Of a stretch of DNA of 64,000 nucleotides, positions 45,938 to 55,842 are shown piece after piece (positions within the stretch are counted from its first letter, which is position 1; every line of letters starts with the position of its first letter). The notes beneath the pieces were generated by a model. That model was given only the letters and a program-made list of their open reading frames with translations. It was not told the DNA's origin and did not search any database. The stretch is from assembly GCA_913061185.1 (NCBI GenBank), contig CAJXTI010000013.1:1-64000 (forward strand), read 5' to 3'. The DNA is from an uncultured Oceanobacter sp. GTDB taxonomy: Bacteria; Pseudomonadota; Gammaproteobacteria; Pseudomonadales; Oceanobacteraceae. The position numbers were made by a program, and so were the translations under genes.

Positions 45938-48604
45938 ATGAACCAGACAGAGACAAAGAACCGGACCACTCAAACGACCTGCCCATATTGTGGAGTTGGT
46001 TGCGGCGTGACCGTCAATCAGGACAGCCAAGGGTTAGCGCCAGTGTCTGGCGACCAGCAGCATCCTGCGAACTTCGGCCGTCTCTGTGTCAAGGGTTCCT
46101 CTCTCCACGAAACCGTCGATCACGTCGACCGTTTGCTCTACCCAACCGTGTTGGGCAAGCGCAGTTCGTGGGAGAGCAGTCTCAATCTGGTGGCCGACAA
46201 GATGCAGCAAGTCATTCAGGAATATGGGCCGGAAGCCGTCGCGATCTATGCTGCCGGACAGATTCTGACGGAAGATTATTACGTTGCCAACAAACTGATG
46301 AAGGGCTTTATCGGCAGTAGCAACCTGGATACCAATTCCCGCCTGTGTATGGCATCCGCCGTTGTCGCCCACAAACGGGCCTTTGGTTCAGACACTGTAC
46401 CCGGCTGCTACGAAGACCTTGAAGAAGCCGATTTGTTAATTCTGATAGGCAGTAATGCTGCGTGGGCGCATCCGATCCTGTTTCAACGAATGGCGGCGGC
46501 AAAACAGGCGCGGCCCGACATGAAGGTGGTGGTTATTGACCCGCGCCGAACCGCCACCTCCGACCTGGCCGATCTGCAGCTGTCGATTCGTCCTGGCAGT
46601 GATGCCTTTTTGTTTAATGCCCTGCTCTGCTGGCTCGATCACAGCAATGCCCTCGATCACGATTTTATCGCTAACCACTCGGAAGGATTTGAGCAAACAC
46701 TGCAGGCAGCGCGCGCCAGCACCCCTCAATCCCTGCAAGAGTGTGCCCAGCAACTGGATGTTGACGAAGATGACCTGCAGACATTTTTTCAATGGTTTAC
46801 TGCGACAGATAAAACCGTCAGCGTCTTTTCCCAAGGCATTAACCAAAGCAGCACAGGAGTCGACAAAGGCAACGCCATTATCAATGCCCACCTCGCTACC
46901 GGACGCATTGGCAAGCCCGGCGCAACGCCGTTCTCTGTCACCGGACAACCCAATGCGATGGGTGGACGTGAAGTCGGCGGCCTGGCCAATCAGCTGGCGG
47001 CTCATATGGACTTCTCCGCCCGTGAAGTGGATCGGGTTCGTCGTTTCTGGAATGCGCCCCGAGTCGTCACTCGTCCGGGCCTCAAGGCCATCGACATGTT
47101 TGATGCCATCAAACGTGGTGAAATCAAATTCCTCTGGATCATCTCCACCAACCCGCTGGTCAGCATGCCCGACGCTGATGATGTCAAAGCGGCACTGGCG
47201 AAGTGCGAACTGGTAGTGGTATCCGACTGTATGGCCAATACCGACACCACTGCAGCCGCCCATGTGTTATTACCAGCGGCCAGCTGGGGAGAAAAAAACG
47301 GCACCGTCACCAACTCAGAACGCTGTATCTCCCGCCAGCGCAGTTTTTTAAGCCCCGCCGGAGAAGCCAAACCGGACTGGTGGATACTGTCTCAGGTCGC
47401 CCAGCGCCTGGGCTTTGGCGAAGCGTTTGACTACCAGCACCCGGCCGATATCTTTGACGAATACAGCCGCATGACCGGATTTGAAAACCAGGGCGAGCGC
47501 GACCTGGATATCTCCGGCCTGAGCGGCCTCAACCACGACCAATACGATGCCATGGCACCGGTACAGTGGCCGGTCAACAGCCAGTATCCACAGGGCCGCC
47601 AACGTTTTTTTGATGACCACCGTTTTTACACCCCGAGCCAAAAAGCCCAGTTTATTGTTATTGAACCGGAGCTGCCTGCTTCACGCAGTCAGGATGGCAG
47701 CCTGATCATGAATACCGGCCGGGTACGGGATCACTGGCATACCATGACTCGTACGGCCAAATCGGCCCGGCTGGCACAACACATTCGTGAGCCTTATGTC
47801 GACATTCACCCAGACGATGCTCAGCGCCTGTTGTTAGCCGATGGCAGTCTTGCCCGCGTGAGTAACGGCCGTGGTGAAATACTGCTGCGTACGCAGATCA
47901 CCACCAATCAGCGGCCGGGAGAAATTTTTGTCCCCATGCACTGGACCAGCCGCTATGCCAGCGCAGCACGCATGGGTGCCTTGATCGACAAGAGTTGTGA
48001 TCCTTTTTCCGGCCAGCCGGAACTGAAATACACCGGAGTTGAAGCAGAACCTTTCCCGACAACTTGGCAAGGCATGATACTCAGCCGCAGCGACCTAGGA
48101 GCGATTCCTTGTGACTACTGGGTTTATGGCCTGAATGATGGCTGTCACGGCTACGAAATCAGTGGCAATCAGCCGCTCGACAGCCTGCAGCAATGGGCGC
48201 AACAGATCCTGCCGGATGCCGAATGGCTGACACTGCTCGACCCGGATACACACCATATGCGCTTGCTGGCCATTATTGGTCAGCAGTTAGAGCTGGTGCT
48301 GTTTATCCATCAAGACCAAGCCATAGGCACTCGCCACTGGCTGATTGAACAATTTGCCAACACCAGCCTGACAACATCAGAACGTAAAGCGCTACTGGCC
48401 GGTCGGCCGCTGGAAGGGGTTGTCGACCATGGCCGCATGGTCTGTTCCTGCTTTGGTATTGGCGAAAACACCATTCGCGAGGCCGTTCGTAATGGTTGTG
48501 ACTCTGCCGACCAACTGGGTGAGACACTCAAGTGCGGCACCAACTGTGGTAGCTGCGTACCGGAGTTAAAAACCATTGTCCGCCAGGAAACAGAATTGGC
48601 TTAA
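45938..48604 (+). CDS. nasA: Assimilatory nitrate reductase catalytic subunit NasA
   Basis: 888 residues from an ATG with GGAAAG upstream (a frame from 45902 runs through the attenuator T-tract). Molybdopterin oxidoreductase of the NasA/NarB type. N-terminal [4Fe-4S] motif TCPYCGVGCGV plus a fourth Cys in GRLCVKG; molybdopterin domains with NTNSRLCMASAVVAHKRAFG and VFSQGINQSSTGVDKGNAI; a C-terminal BFD-like [2Fe-2S] domain (VCSCFGIGENTI, CGTNCGSCVPEL, about 840-885). Cytoplasmic, no Tat signal. It reduces nitrate to nitrite for NirBD. Divergent from nirBD, whereas many relatives keep all three genes in one operon. Confidence 0.96.
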   Translation: MNQTETKNRTTQTTCPYCGVGCGVTVNQDSQGLAPVSGDQQHPANFGRLCVKGSSLHETVDHVDRLLYPTVLGKRSSWESSLNLVADKMQQVIQEYGPEAVAIYAAGQILTEDYYVANKLMKGFIGSSNLDTNSRLCMASAVVAHKRAFGSDTVPGCYEDLEEADLLILIGSNAAWAHPILFQRMAAAKQARPDMKVVVIDPRRTATSDLADLQLSIRPGSDAFLFNALLCWLDHSNALDHDFIANHSEGFEQTLQAARASTPQSLQECAQQLDVDEDDLQTFFQWFTATDKTVSVFSQGINQSSTGVDKGNAIINAHLATGRIGKPGATPFSVTGQPNAMGGREVGGLANQLAAHMDFSAREVDRVRRFWNAPRVVTRPGLKAIDMFDAIKRGEIKFLWIISTNPLVSMPDADDVKAALAKCELVVVSDCMANTDTTAAAHVLLPAASWGEKNGTVTNSERCISRQRSFLSPAGEAKPDWWILSQVAQRLGFGEAFDYQHPADIFDEYSRMTGFENQGERDLDISGLSGLNHDQYDAMAPVQWPVNSQYPQGRQRFFDDHRFYTPSQKAQFIVIEPELPASRSQDGSLIMNTGRVRDHWHTMTRTAKSARLAQHIREPYVDIHPDDAQRLLLADGSLARVSNGRGEILLRTQITTNQRPGEIFVPMHWTSRYASAARMGALIDKSCDPFSGQPELKYTGVEAEPFPTTWQGMILSRSDLGAIPCDYWVYGLNDGCHGYEISGNQPLDSLQQWAQQILPDAEWLTLLDPDTHHMRLLAIIGQQLELVLFIHQDQAIGTRHWLIEQFANTSLTTSERKALLAGRPLEGVVDHGRMVCSCFGIGENTIREAVRNGCDSADQLGETLKCGTNCGSCVPELKTIVRQETELA

Positions 48605-48626
48605 AATGGCCAAGAAAGCGTCAAAA

Positions 48627-48658
48627 GATTGTCTGGAAAGACCTATTTTCGGACAATC
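48627..48658 (+). promoter_or_regulatory. Long hairpin between nasA and the downstream gene
   Basis: A 13-bp stem with one T-G and one G-T wobble: GATTGTCTGGAAA (48627-48639), hexaloop GACCTA, TTTTCGGACAATC (48646-48658). No T-tract follows, so it is not a classic terminator; it could be an mRNA processing or stabilising element. Confidence 0.5.
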
Positions 48659-48727
48659 GCCATTACTTGAAATATAAAAGTGTTATCTACTTCACACTAT
48701 GACAAACATCTCTATCAGGATGACGTG

Positions 48728-49084
48728 ATGGATATCAAGCTACTCAAGCTCAGTGACACCGTTCTGACGGCGATTCAAATCCTGAAGTTACAGGTCGAGT
48801 TACAGGACGGCCACTCAATACGGGCTAATCGCACCGTAGAAGAACTGATTGAGCTGATCGAAAAAGCACTGGAATCCCGTTCCAGTCAGGTTTATCAAGC
48901 CCTGATACGTCTGGTTAGCCTGCTGACCGACAAACAGATTATATTTTTCGAAACCCTGAGCGTAGACTTCAGTCCACTGCGAAACTGGGCAAAGGCACAG
49001 CAAGCGCAACAACAAAATCTCCAGCGTAGCCACCGCAGAAGCCTGTTTTCAACCAGCGCCGTATCCGCCACAGCGAAGGTCTGA
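48728..49084 (+). CDS. Hypothetical protein downstream of nasA
   Basis: 118 residues from an ATG with AGGA upstream; a frame from 48680 is possible but less likely. Predicted mostly helical, with Leu/Ile-rich amphipathic segments (about 5-28, 40-55 and 60-85) and a polar, Gln/Arg/Ser-rich C-terminal tail after NWAKAQQAQQQN. No signal peptide, TM helix, Cys or metal motif. I do not recognise the family. Position 124 bases after nasA on the same strand, separated only by the hairpin, allows co-transcription with nitrate reductase. Confidence 0.7.
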   Translation: MDIKLLKLSDTVLTAIQILKLQVELQDGHSIRANRTVEELIELIEKALESRSSQVYQALIRLVSLLTDKQIIFFETLSVDFSPLRNWAKAQQAQQQNLQRSHRRSLFSTSAVSATAKV

Positions 49085-49193
49085 CGGACAACTCAGTCAT
49101 AAAAAACAAACGAGATAGCGAAAACGGTGAGGTTGGGAGTTATAGATGAGATCGATGAATCCAGCATGAACATCCCTGCCAGAACCGATCTCA

Positions 49194-49838
49194 TTACACG
49201 TATTTTTTTAATACCAGCAAGCGATTATTGGCAGGCATCGCAATATCCTTGATCAACCGCAGCTTTTCCTTGCGCGCCGCCAGCACGATTTGCTCAAAAT
49301 CCTTGATACCCGCTTCCGGGTCAATATCGGCCTTGAGCCAGGCATCCAGCGCCTTGTTACCATCACTGGTAAACTTGCCGCCATAATTGAACGGCCCATA
49401 CAGAAACGCCAGGCCGGCAATGCGTAATACCCGACCAATACCCGACATCATCGAACGGACTTTTGGCCAGCCGACGTAATGAACCACATTGGCAGAAAAC
49501 ACCGCATCCACCTGTTTGACCGGCCACAAATCCTGCGAGACATCCAACACCAATGGCGGCAGAAAATTATCCCGCCCGGCCCGCAGACGCCAGGCATTAA
49601 TTGACGCAATACGGGCAGCCATCTCCGAGGGTTGCCAGGTAATATCCGGCATACGTTCACTGATAAACGCGGCGTGCTGCCCGGTTCCGCTACCAATTTC
49701 GAGTACCACAGAATGCTTCGGCAATTCCTGGGTCAAGACATCACAGATAGGTTGCTGATTGCGCAAGCAGGCCTCCGAAACCGGTAGCTCCGAATCCTGT
49801 GCAATTTGAAATTCCGGCAGAATATTCACCCGGTTCAT
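49194..49838 (-). CDS. SAM-dependent methyltransferase (DUF938)
   Basis: 214 residues from an ATG with AGGAA upstream. The class-I methyltransferase motif I is VVLEIGSGTGQHAAFIS (about 44-60), motif post-I around ITWQPSEM, and motif IV-like VDAVFSANVVHYVGW. The DUF938 signature near the end (YGPFNYGGKFTSDGNKALDAWLK) is very characteristic. Cytoplasmic; substrate unknown for the family. Divergent from proS across 220 bases. Confidence 0.92.
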   Translation of the reverse strand: MNRVNILPEFQIAQDSELPVSEACLRNQQPICDVLTQELPKHSVVLEIGSGTGQHAAFISERMPDITWQPSEMAARIASINAWRLRAGRDNFLPPLVLDVSQDLWPVKQVDAVFSANVVHYVGWPKVRSMMSGIGRVLRIAGLAFLYGPFNYGGKFTSDGNKALDAWLKADIDPEAGIKDFEQIVLAARKEKLRLIKDIAMPANNRLLVLKKYV

Positions 49839-50059
49839 AGCGGTTCCTGTTGTCCGACGGGACAATCCTCAGCCTTGCTGGCGGCAGAGTATGTCACAGC
49901 CACAGGCCTGCAGAAATAGTGCCGCTCAGAAATAGCGCTATATTTCTTGCACATCATTTTCTCCACAAACTCAGGCTCAGGCAAATTGCCGCCAGCCCGC
50001 CCAGCCAGTAGAATCAGGGACGATTTTTTCGATTAATAAACCGGATTTGAACTAGCCCC

Positions 50060-51790
50060 ATGCGCGCAACCGAATTTTTACTCGCCACAGAGAAAGAAAC
50101 CCCTGCCGATGCCGTTGTTGTCAGCCATCAACTGATGCTGAGATCAGGCATGATTCGCAAACTGGCCGCCGGTTTATACACCTGGATGCCACTGGGGTTA
50201 CGCACCTTGCGTAAAGTCGAAGCCATTGTGCGCCAGGAAATGAACAAAGCCGGTGCCCAGGAAGTGCTGATGCCCGCCGTACAACCAGCCGAACTGTGGG
50301 AAGAAACCGGCCGCTGGTTTCAGTACGGTGGTGAACTGCTACGCGTCAAAGACCGCCACAATCGCGATTTCTGCATTGGGCCGACTCACGAAGAAGTCAT
50401 TACCGACCTGGCTCGCAACCAACTGAGCAGCTACAAACAGCTACCGGTTACCCTGTACCAGATCCAGACCAAATTCCGTGACGAAACCCGCCCACGGTTT
50501 GGCGTTATGCGGGCGCGCGAATTTATCATGAAGGATGCCTACTCCTTCCACCTGAATGAAGCCAGCCTGGAACAAACCTACCAGAACATGCACGCCGCCT
50601 ACTCCGCCATCTTCACGCGTCTGGGCCTGGATTTCCGTCCGGTATGGGCCGATACCGGCTCCATTGGTGGTGCCAAATCCCACGAATTCCACGTGCTGGC
50701 CGAGTCTGGCGAAGACGATATCGCCTTCTCTACCGACAGCGACTACGCCGCCAACGTCGAACTGGCAGAAGCCGTGGCTCCTACGGGCGAGCGCCCTGCC
50801 CCAACGGCAGACATGCAGATCGTCGACACCCCGGCTGCCAAAACCATTGCCGAGCTGGTTGAGCAGCATGGCATTGCCATCGAAAAAACCATCAAAACCC
50901 TGATCGTTCACGGCGAGTCCGACGACAAAGGCAACTACGAACTGGTCGCCCTGATGGTACGTGGCGACCATGAACTGAACGAGCTAAAAGCTGCAAAAAT
51001 CGATGGCATTGCCTCTCCATTCGAATTTGCCAGCGAAGCAGAAATACGCCCGATCGTTGGTGCCGGCCCAGGCTCGATCGGCCCGGTCGGCCTGACACTG
51101 CGAATCATTGCCGACCACGCCCTGCGTATCAGCTCAGACTTCGGTGCCGGAGCCAACGAAGACGGCAAACACTACTTCGGCATCAACTGGGAGCGCGACC
51201 TGCCGCTGCCGGAATTTGCCGATCTGCGTAACGTGGTTGCTGGCGACCCAAGCCCTTGCGGCGCAGGCACACTGGAAATCAAACGAGGCATAGAAGTCGG
51301 CCATATATTCCAGCTCGGCACCAAGTACTCCGAAGCCATGAAAGCCACCGTACTGAATGAAAACGGCAAAGACAGCACACTGGTCATGGGTTGCTATGGC
51401 ATTGGTATCAGCCGAGTGGTCGCCGCCGCCATCGAACAGAACAACGATGAAAACGGCATTATCTGGCCCGATGCGATTGCACCCTTCCACATTGGTATCG
51501 TACCGATGAACTACCACCGTTCAGAAGCCGTACAGCAAGCCACTGAAACACTGTACGCCGAACTGACCGCAGCGGGCTACGACGTCTACCTTGATGATCG
51601 CGACAAAAAAACCAGCCCCGGAGTAAAGTTCGCCGACATGGAGCTGATGGGCTTTCCACACCGTATCGTGCTGTCAGACCGAGGTCTGGAAGCGGGAACC
51701 GTGGAATACAAGGCGCGCAGCTCTGATGACAAGCAAGACATCGCCCTGGATGAACTGATGACTTTCCTGCAACACAAGGTGTCATGCTAA
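50060..51790 (+). CDS. proS: Prolyl-tRNA synthetase ProS (bacterial type)
   Basis: 576 residues (E. coli 572). Class-II catalytic core with motif 1 around [27 protein letters not shown], motif 2 [26 protein letters not shown], and motif 3 [17 protein letters not shown]. The bacterial-type inserted editing (INS) domain (about 225-395) removes mischarged Ala, and the C-terminal anticodon-binding domain begins near [11 protein letters not shown]. It overlaps the following lytic transglycosylase gene by seven bases; proS beside a small SLT gene is also the Pseudomonas order. Confidence 0.97.
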   Translation: MRATEFLLATEKETPADAVVVSHQLMLRSGMIRKLAAGLYTWMPLGLRTLRKVEAIVRQEMNKAGAQEVLMPAVQPAELWEETGRWFQYGGELLRVKDRHNRDFCIGPTHEEVITDLARNQLSSYKQLPVTLYQIQTKFRDETRPRFGVMRAREFIMKDAYSFHLNEASLEQTYQNMHAAYSAIFTRLGLDFRPVWADTGSIGGAKSHEFHVLAESGEDDIAFSTDSDYAANVELAEAVAPTGERPAPTADMQIVDTPAAKTIAELVEQHGIAIEKTIKTLIVHGESDDKGNYELVALMVRGDHELNELKAAKIDGIASPFEFASEAEIRPIVGAGPGSIGPVGLTLRIIADHALRISSDFGAGANEDGKHYFGINWERDLPLPEFADLRNVVAGDPSPCGAGTLEIKRGIEVGHIFQLGTKYSEAMKATVLNENGKDSTLVMGCYGIGISRVVAAAIEQNNDENGIIWPDAIAPFHIGIVPMNYHRSEAVQQATETLYAELTAAGYDVYLDDRDKKTSPGVKFADMELMGFPHRIVLSDRGLEAGTVEYKARSSDDKQDIALDELMTFLQHKVSC

Positions 51791-52380
51791 ACAGCAAGGC
51801 ACCTGCCCTGCTGCTGACCGTCATACTGAGTGGCCATTGTGCCCCCGGTATGGCGGAAGCCATGCCCAATCACGATCCGGAATTGCGGGTCGCGTTACTT
51901 GGTGCCGTTTCCACTGCAGAGTCCTTCCCCGACCGCTTTGATGCCGAAGTCTGGCTGATGGATATGCAATCCCGACTCGACGGCATGAAATGGATCAAAC
52001 TGAAAAACCAGCACGAGCGGCTGGAATTCCTGCGTTTGGTGCATCACGAAGCCAGCCGCGCCGGTATTTCACCGGAAATGGTCTTAGCCGTGATCCAGGT
52101 TGAAAGCGCCTTTGACCGTTTTGCCGTTTCTCGTGTCGGTGCCCGAGGCTATATGCAGATCATGCCGTTCTGGAAAAACGAGATCGGCCGCAGCGATGAC
52201 AACCTGATGCATACGCCGACCAACCTGCGTTATGGCTGCACCATACTGCGTCATTACCTCGACAAGGAAAATGGCAACTGGATCCGCGCCCTCGCCCGTT
52301 ACAACGGCAGTCTCGGCAGGACGGTGTATCCTGAAAAAGTCATGTCCGCCTGGGAGAAATACTGGTTTGTGAACTACTGA
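51784..52380 (+). CDS. Small lytic transglycosylase (SLT family)
   Basis: 198 residues. Signal peptide (about 1-25, ending MAEA). Catalytic SLT domain with the Glu in [33 protein letters not shown] (Glu about 105), then [12 protein letters not shown] and ARYNGSLGR. It cleaves peptidoglycan between MurNAc and GlcNAc with anhydro-product formation in the periplasm. Its start lies inside the proS 3' end, so the two are translationally coupled. Confidence 0.93.
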   Translation: MLNSKAPALLLTVILSGHCAPGMAEAMPNHDPELRVALLGAVSTAESFPDRFDAEVWLMDMQSRLDGMKWIKLKNQHERLEFLRLVHHEASRAGISPEMVLAVIQVESAFDRFAVSRVGARGYMQIMPFWKNEIGRSDDNLMHTPTNLRYGCTILRHYLDKENGNWIRALARYNGSLGRTVYPEKVMSAWEKYWFVNY

Positions 52381-52516
52381 ACATAGGCCATCAATCACAA
52401 AAACCAGTCCCATCACCAGCGACACTATCCAGTCACAAGATCCAACCTTGATACGACTCGTGATACAACACCGAATACAGCTACCGAAAACAACCACCGG
52501 CACAAGAGGATAACCC

Positions 52517-53791
52517 ATGAGTAAACAACCATTCCTGTGGCCGAGCCTGAACATACAAATACTGATAGGTGCCATCGCCGGGCTGCTGCTGGGCTACTGG
52601 CTCAACGGCATGGACGCAGATTCCGAGATTAAAACCCGGACACTGTACGTCGTCAGCCTGCTCGGCGGGTTGTTTATCGACCTGCTTAAAATGATCCTGA
52701 TCCCGCTGATTTTTACCTCCATCGTCGTCGGCATTGCCAATCTGCAGTCACACCAACAGGGAAGCCGTGTCTGGCGCTATACCCTCGGTTTTTTTGTATT
52801 GTCGATGGTGTTCGCCATGGTGCTGGCCCTGGTCGTCACCGACTGGATAAAACCCGGCAGTGGTATGCAGCTGACCATGTTCGCCGACAGCATGCAGAAC
52901 GTTGAAGCAAAACAATTAAGCGCCAGCGAGTTTCTTGCCCAGTTCCTGCACAGTCTGTTTATGAACCCGATTGCTGCCCTGGCAGACGGCAAAATTCTGC
53001 CCGTTGTGGTGTTCGCCGTGTTATTGGGTATTGCGCTGGTCAAATCCGGTGAACAGAAAATGAAGGTGTTGATCGTACTGCAAGAATTACTGGCACTGCT
53101 GATGCGCATGATCGAATGGATCATGTTACTCGCACCACTAGGGGTATTTGCCCTGCTCACCAAACTGATGGCTACACAGGATTTACGTCTGCTCGCCACC
53201 ATGGGCGAATTTATAACCCTGGTGTTCGCCATTACCCTGATCCACGGTGCCGTCATTTTACCGGGCCTGCTATGGATCTTTACCCGCAAGTCACCACTGT
53301 GGTTGTGGCGAGGGGCCAGACCAGCACTAATCACTGCCTTTGCCACCAGCTCCAGCGCCGCCACCCTACCCGTCAGCCTGCGCTGCAGTGAAGAACAACT
53401 GGGCGTCAGCAAAGACGTCGCCGGTTTTGTACTCCCCATTGGTGCTACCATGAACATGGATGGCACCGCCCTCTACGAAGCCTCGGCGGCACTGTTTATC
53501 GCCTATCTCGCCGGTATTGACCTGACTGTTGGCCAGCAAATCATCGTCATGCTCACCGCCATGATTGCCTCCATGGGCGCACCAGGAATCCCCAGTGCTG
53601 GCATGGTCACCATGGTCATGGTGCTACAGTCGGTTGGACTGCCAGCCGAAGCCATCGCCATCTTGCTACCCATCGACCGCATACTCGATACCATCCGTAC
53701 TGCAGTCAATGTCGAAGGTGATATTGTCGCCAGCATCGTGGTAGACCATGCATTGGGAAATACCAATACAACAGACAATAACCTGCCATGA
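52517..53791 (+). CDS. Dicarboxylate/amino acid:cation symporter (DAACS)
   Basis: 424 residues with eight TM helices and two re-entrant hairpins typical of the GltP/DctA family. Signatures are the serine-rich hairpin TAFATSSSAATLPVSLRC (about 275-292), GATMNMDGTALYEA (about 311-324) and PSAGMVTMVMVLQSVGLP. It imports glutamate/aspartate or C4-dicarboxylates with Na+ or H+. AGAGGA precedes the ATG. Stands alone 136 bases after the transglycosylase gene. Confidence 0.93.
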   Translation: MSKQPFLWPSLNIQILIGAIAGLLLGYWLNGMDADSEIKTRTLYVVSLLGGLFIDLLKMILIPLIFTSIVVGIANLQSHQQGSRVWRYTLGFFVLSMVFAMVLALVVTDWIKPGSGMQLTMFADSMQNVEAKQLSASEFLAQFLHSLFMNPIAALADGKILPVVVFAVLLGIALVKSGEQKMKVLIVLQELLALLMRMIEWIMLLAPLGVFALLTKLMATQDLRLLATMGEFITLVFAITLIHGAVILPGLLWIFTRKSPLWLWRGARPALITAFATSSSAATLPVSLRCSEEQLGVSKDVAGFVLPIGATMNMDGTALYEASAALFIAYLAGIDLTVGQQIIVMLTAMIASMGAPGIPSAGMVTMVMVLQSVGLPAEAIAILLPIDRILDTIRTAVNVEGDIVASIVVDHALGNTNTTDNNLP

Positions 53792-53960
53792 CCGGGCACG
53801 CAGGTAATCCCACCCGGTCGAACACCTCAAGATTGAACACCCCCTAATAACTTGATTGCGCCATGACATGTCGAGATATAGAGATTGATGGACGATAAAA
53901 AATATCTTCCACGTCATGCTCATGCTTGCCTGTTTTTTTGAATTCAGGTTAGTAAAAATC

Positions 53961-54353
53961 CTAACAGACGGAACGGAGTTTTAGGTGTTGAGTAAAAGGT
54001 ATAAAATCTTTATCCACATAGAGCAACGGGATTTGGTTCTCAATACAAAAAGTAGCGATAATTACATCGGCGGTTTTTCTAACCGTAACGCCTTTTCTCC
54101 GAAGCTTACGGTAATTCTCCGCAGCCAAAAGAGCCAGATCAGGAGTCAGCATGTTGTATAAATCAAGATTTAAAAGATATTTTTTCGCCGTATTGTAATC
54201 CTTGTCTGAACGAAATCCCTGCAAAAGTTCAAGCATTATCAGGTCACCAATAGCAACTCCCTGGTAGCCTAGAACTCCGTCAAGAATCTCAACTTCGCGG
54301 TTACTTTTCCCATTAAAAAAATCTATCCAAACGCTGGTATCAACCAGTATCAC
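53961..54353 (-). CDS. vapC: PIN-domain toxin VapC
   Basis: 130 residues. PIN ribonuclease with the acidic triad visible in ILVDTSVWIDFF (Asp4), the mid Glu near GDLIMLELLQGF and KTADVIIATFCIENQIPLLYVDKDF (Asp about 96 and Asp about 114). VapC toxins cleave initiator tRNA or rRNA when not bound by VapB. The start is GTG, overlapping the vapB stop (GTGA). The DNA is visibly richer in A/T than neighbouring genes, suggesting recent acquisition. Confidence 0.92.
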   Translation of the reverse strand: MILVDTSVWIDFFNGKSNREVEILDGVLGYQGVAIGDLIMLELLQGFRSDKDYNTAKKYLLNLDLYNMLTPDLALLAAENYRKLRRKGVTVRKTADVIIATFCIENQIPLLYVDKDFIPFTQHLKLRSVC

Positions 54354-54544
54354 TTACCCGTTCTCATTTCATCGAGATCACCAGACCACTCAAGGCTGCC
54401 TCTCAGCTTGCGGATGTCCGCTTGTTTTTTTAATCTGATCAACGCCTTAAGCCCCTCTTCTACAGCCTCTTTCTTGGTTTGGAAGCCTGTGATACTAAGG
54501 GCATCAGCCATCAATTTGTCGTCTATTACTATATTGGTTCTCAT
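54350..54544 (-). CDS. vapB: Antitoxin VapB (DUF2191 type)
   Basis: 64 residues from an ATG with AAGGTG upstream; the open frame extends to 54655 without a start signal. The N-terminus MRTNIVIDDKLMADAL is the ribbon-helix-helix-like start of DUF2191 antitoxins. The C-terminal LRGSLEWSGDLDEMRTGK is the toxin-binding tail. It neutralises VapC and autoregulates the pair by binding its own promoter. Four-base overlap with vapC. Confidence 0.92.
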   Translation of the reverse strand: MRTNIVIDDKLMADALSITGFQTKKEAVEEGLKALIRLKKQADIRKLRGSLEWSGDLDEMRTGK

Positions 54545-54606
54545 ATTGCACCTTTGTGTAGAAAGAATCCATTTTATACACATTGTGGCCCAATAAATAA
54601 AACAGG

Positions 54607-54670
54607 ACAAGTGGCTCATGCGGGCTGTGTTCTGAGCTTGTTTTCCGCAGGGCATCCAAGCGCCACTTGT
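54607..54670. repeat. Inverted repeat between vapBC and mrp
   Basis: ACAAGTGGC (54607-54615) and GCCACTTGT (54662-54670) are perfect 9-bp inverted arms 46 bases apart, with inner partial pairing (ATGCGG/CCGCA). On the minus strand it follows the mrp stop codon and is trailed by T-rich sequence, so it may terminate mrp; it also borders the vapBC module. Confidence 0.5.
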
Positions 54671-54679
54671 TCGTTCCTA

Positions 54680-55789
54680 TCAGTCGTCGGAGACTTCTAT
54701 CTCCGGCATGGTCTCGGCGGCTTCACCTCCACGAGCCAACGCTACGGCCAGTCGGCGGGCGGCATGGCGGTACATCATGGCGACTTCGGAGCTGTCATCA
54801 GCAGCCACAACCGGCACTCCGGCATCGGACTGTTCACGAATGTAGGTCGCCAGTGGCAGTGAGCCAAGCACTTTGGTGTGGTAGGTTTCGGCCAGCCGGT
54901 CAGCGCCGTGTGCGCCAAAAATAGGTTCGGCATGGCCACAGTTGGAGCAGATGTGCATGCTCATATTTTCGATCATGCCCAGCACCGGAATACCGACTTT
55001 ACGGAACATTTCGACGCCTTTTTTGGCATCGGCCAAGGCAACGTCTTGTGGTGTGGTCACGATCACGGATCCCGACACCGGGTATTTCTGGCTCAGGGTC
55101 AGCTGAATGTCGCCCGTGCCCGGCGGCATGTCGATCAGCAGGTAATCCAGTTCGCCCCATTGGGTCTGGGTCAGAATCTGGGTCAGCGCGCCTGCCACCA
55201 TGGGGCCGCGCCAGACCATCGGGGTTTGTTCTGTTACCAGATAAGCCATCGACATGGTTTTGATGCCATGGGCTTCAACCGGTACAAACCATTTGTTATC
55301 AATGGTTTCTGGTCGTGTGCCAGCGGCCACGCCGAGCATGATGCCCTGGCTGGGGCCATAAATATCGGCATCCAGCAAACCAACTTTGGCACCGTCTTTG
55401 GCCAGTGCTACGGCCAGGTTCACGGCGGTGGTGGATTTGCCCACGCCACCTTTACCGGACGATATCGCGACGATGTTTTTTACCGCTGCCAGTGATTCTC
55501 CGCCGTCGTGGCTCTTGTGGGCATCCACATGCCAGCCAAGGGTTACGTTGGCTTCATCACAGCCAGCGATATTTTCCAGTGCGGTGGTTAACAATTGCGC
55601 CACGCCGCCGTTGAGAAACTCCGACGGGTAATCCAGCTCCAGTGTTACGCTAATCTTGCCGCCATCAATCGTGACGGCTTGCAAGGCACCGGCAGACACC
55701 AGATCCATTTCCAGATAAGGGTCGATATAGCTCGCCAGAGCTTGTTCTACTTGGGTTTGTTCAATTTGGGCTTGGGGCAGTTGAGACAC
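54680..55789 (-). CDS. mrp: Iron-sulfur cluster carrier Mrp/ApbC
   Basis: 369 residues (E. coli 369). An N-terminal MIP18/DUF59-like domain (about 10-85) precedes the ParA/MinD-type NTPase with deviant Walker A SSGKGGVGKSTTAVNLA (about 110-126), DADIYGPSQ, YLLIDMPPGTGDIQLTL, and the CxxC Fe-S-binding pair in MHICSNCGHAEPIFG. It transfers [4Fe-4S] clusters to apoproteins. The start is GTG behind AGGAG. It may serve NadA, NirB and NasA, but that is general. Confidence 0.95.
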   Translation of the reverse strand: MSQLPQAQIEQTQVEQALASYIDPYLEMDLVSAGALQAVTIDGGKISVTLELDYPSEFLNGGVAQLLTTALENIAGCDEANVTLGWHVDAHKSHDGGESLAAVKNIVAISSGKGGVGKSTTAVNLAVALAKDGAKVGLLDADIYGPSQGIMLGVAAGTRPETIDNKWFVPVEAHGIKTMSMAYLVTEQTPMVWRGPMVAGALTQILTQTQWGELDYLLIDMPPGTGDIQLTLSQKYPVSGSVIVTTPQDVALADAKKGVEMFRKVGIPVLGMIENMSMHICSNCGHAEPIFGAHGADRLAETYHTKVLGSLPLATYIREQSDAGVPVVAADDSSEVAMMYRHAARRLAVALARGGEAAETMPEIEVSDD

Positions 55790-55842
55790 AACAAACTCCT
55801 GAATCGGTCAGACGGTTTGCACCGCAAAAAATAAATAGGCTG

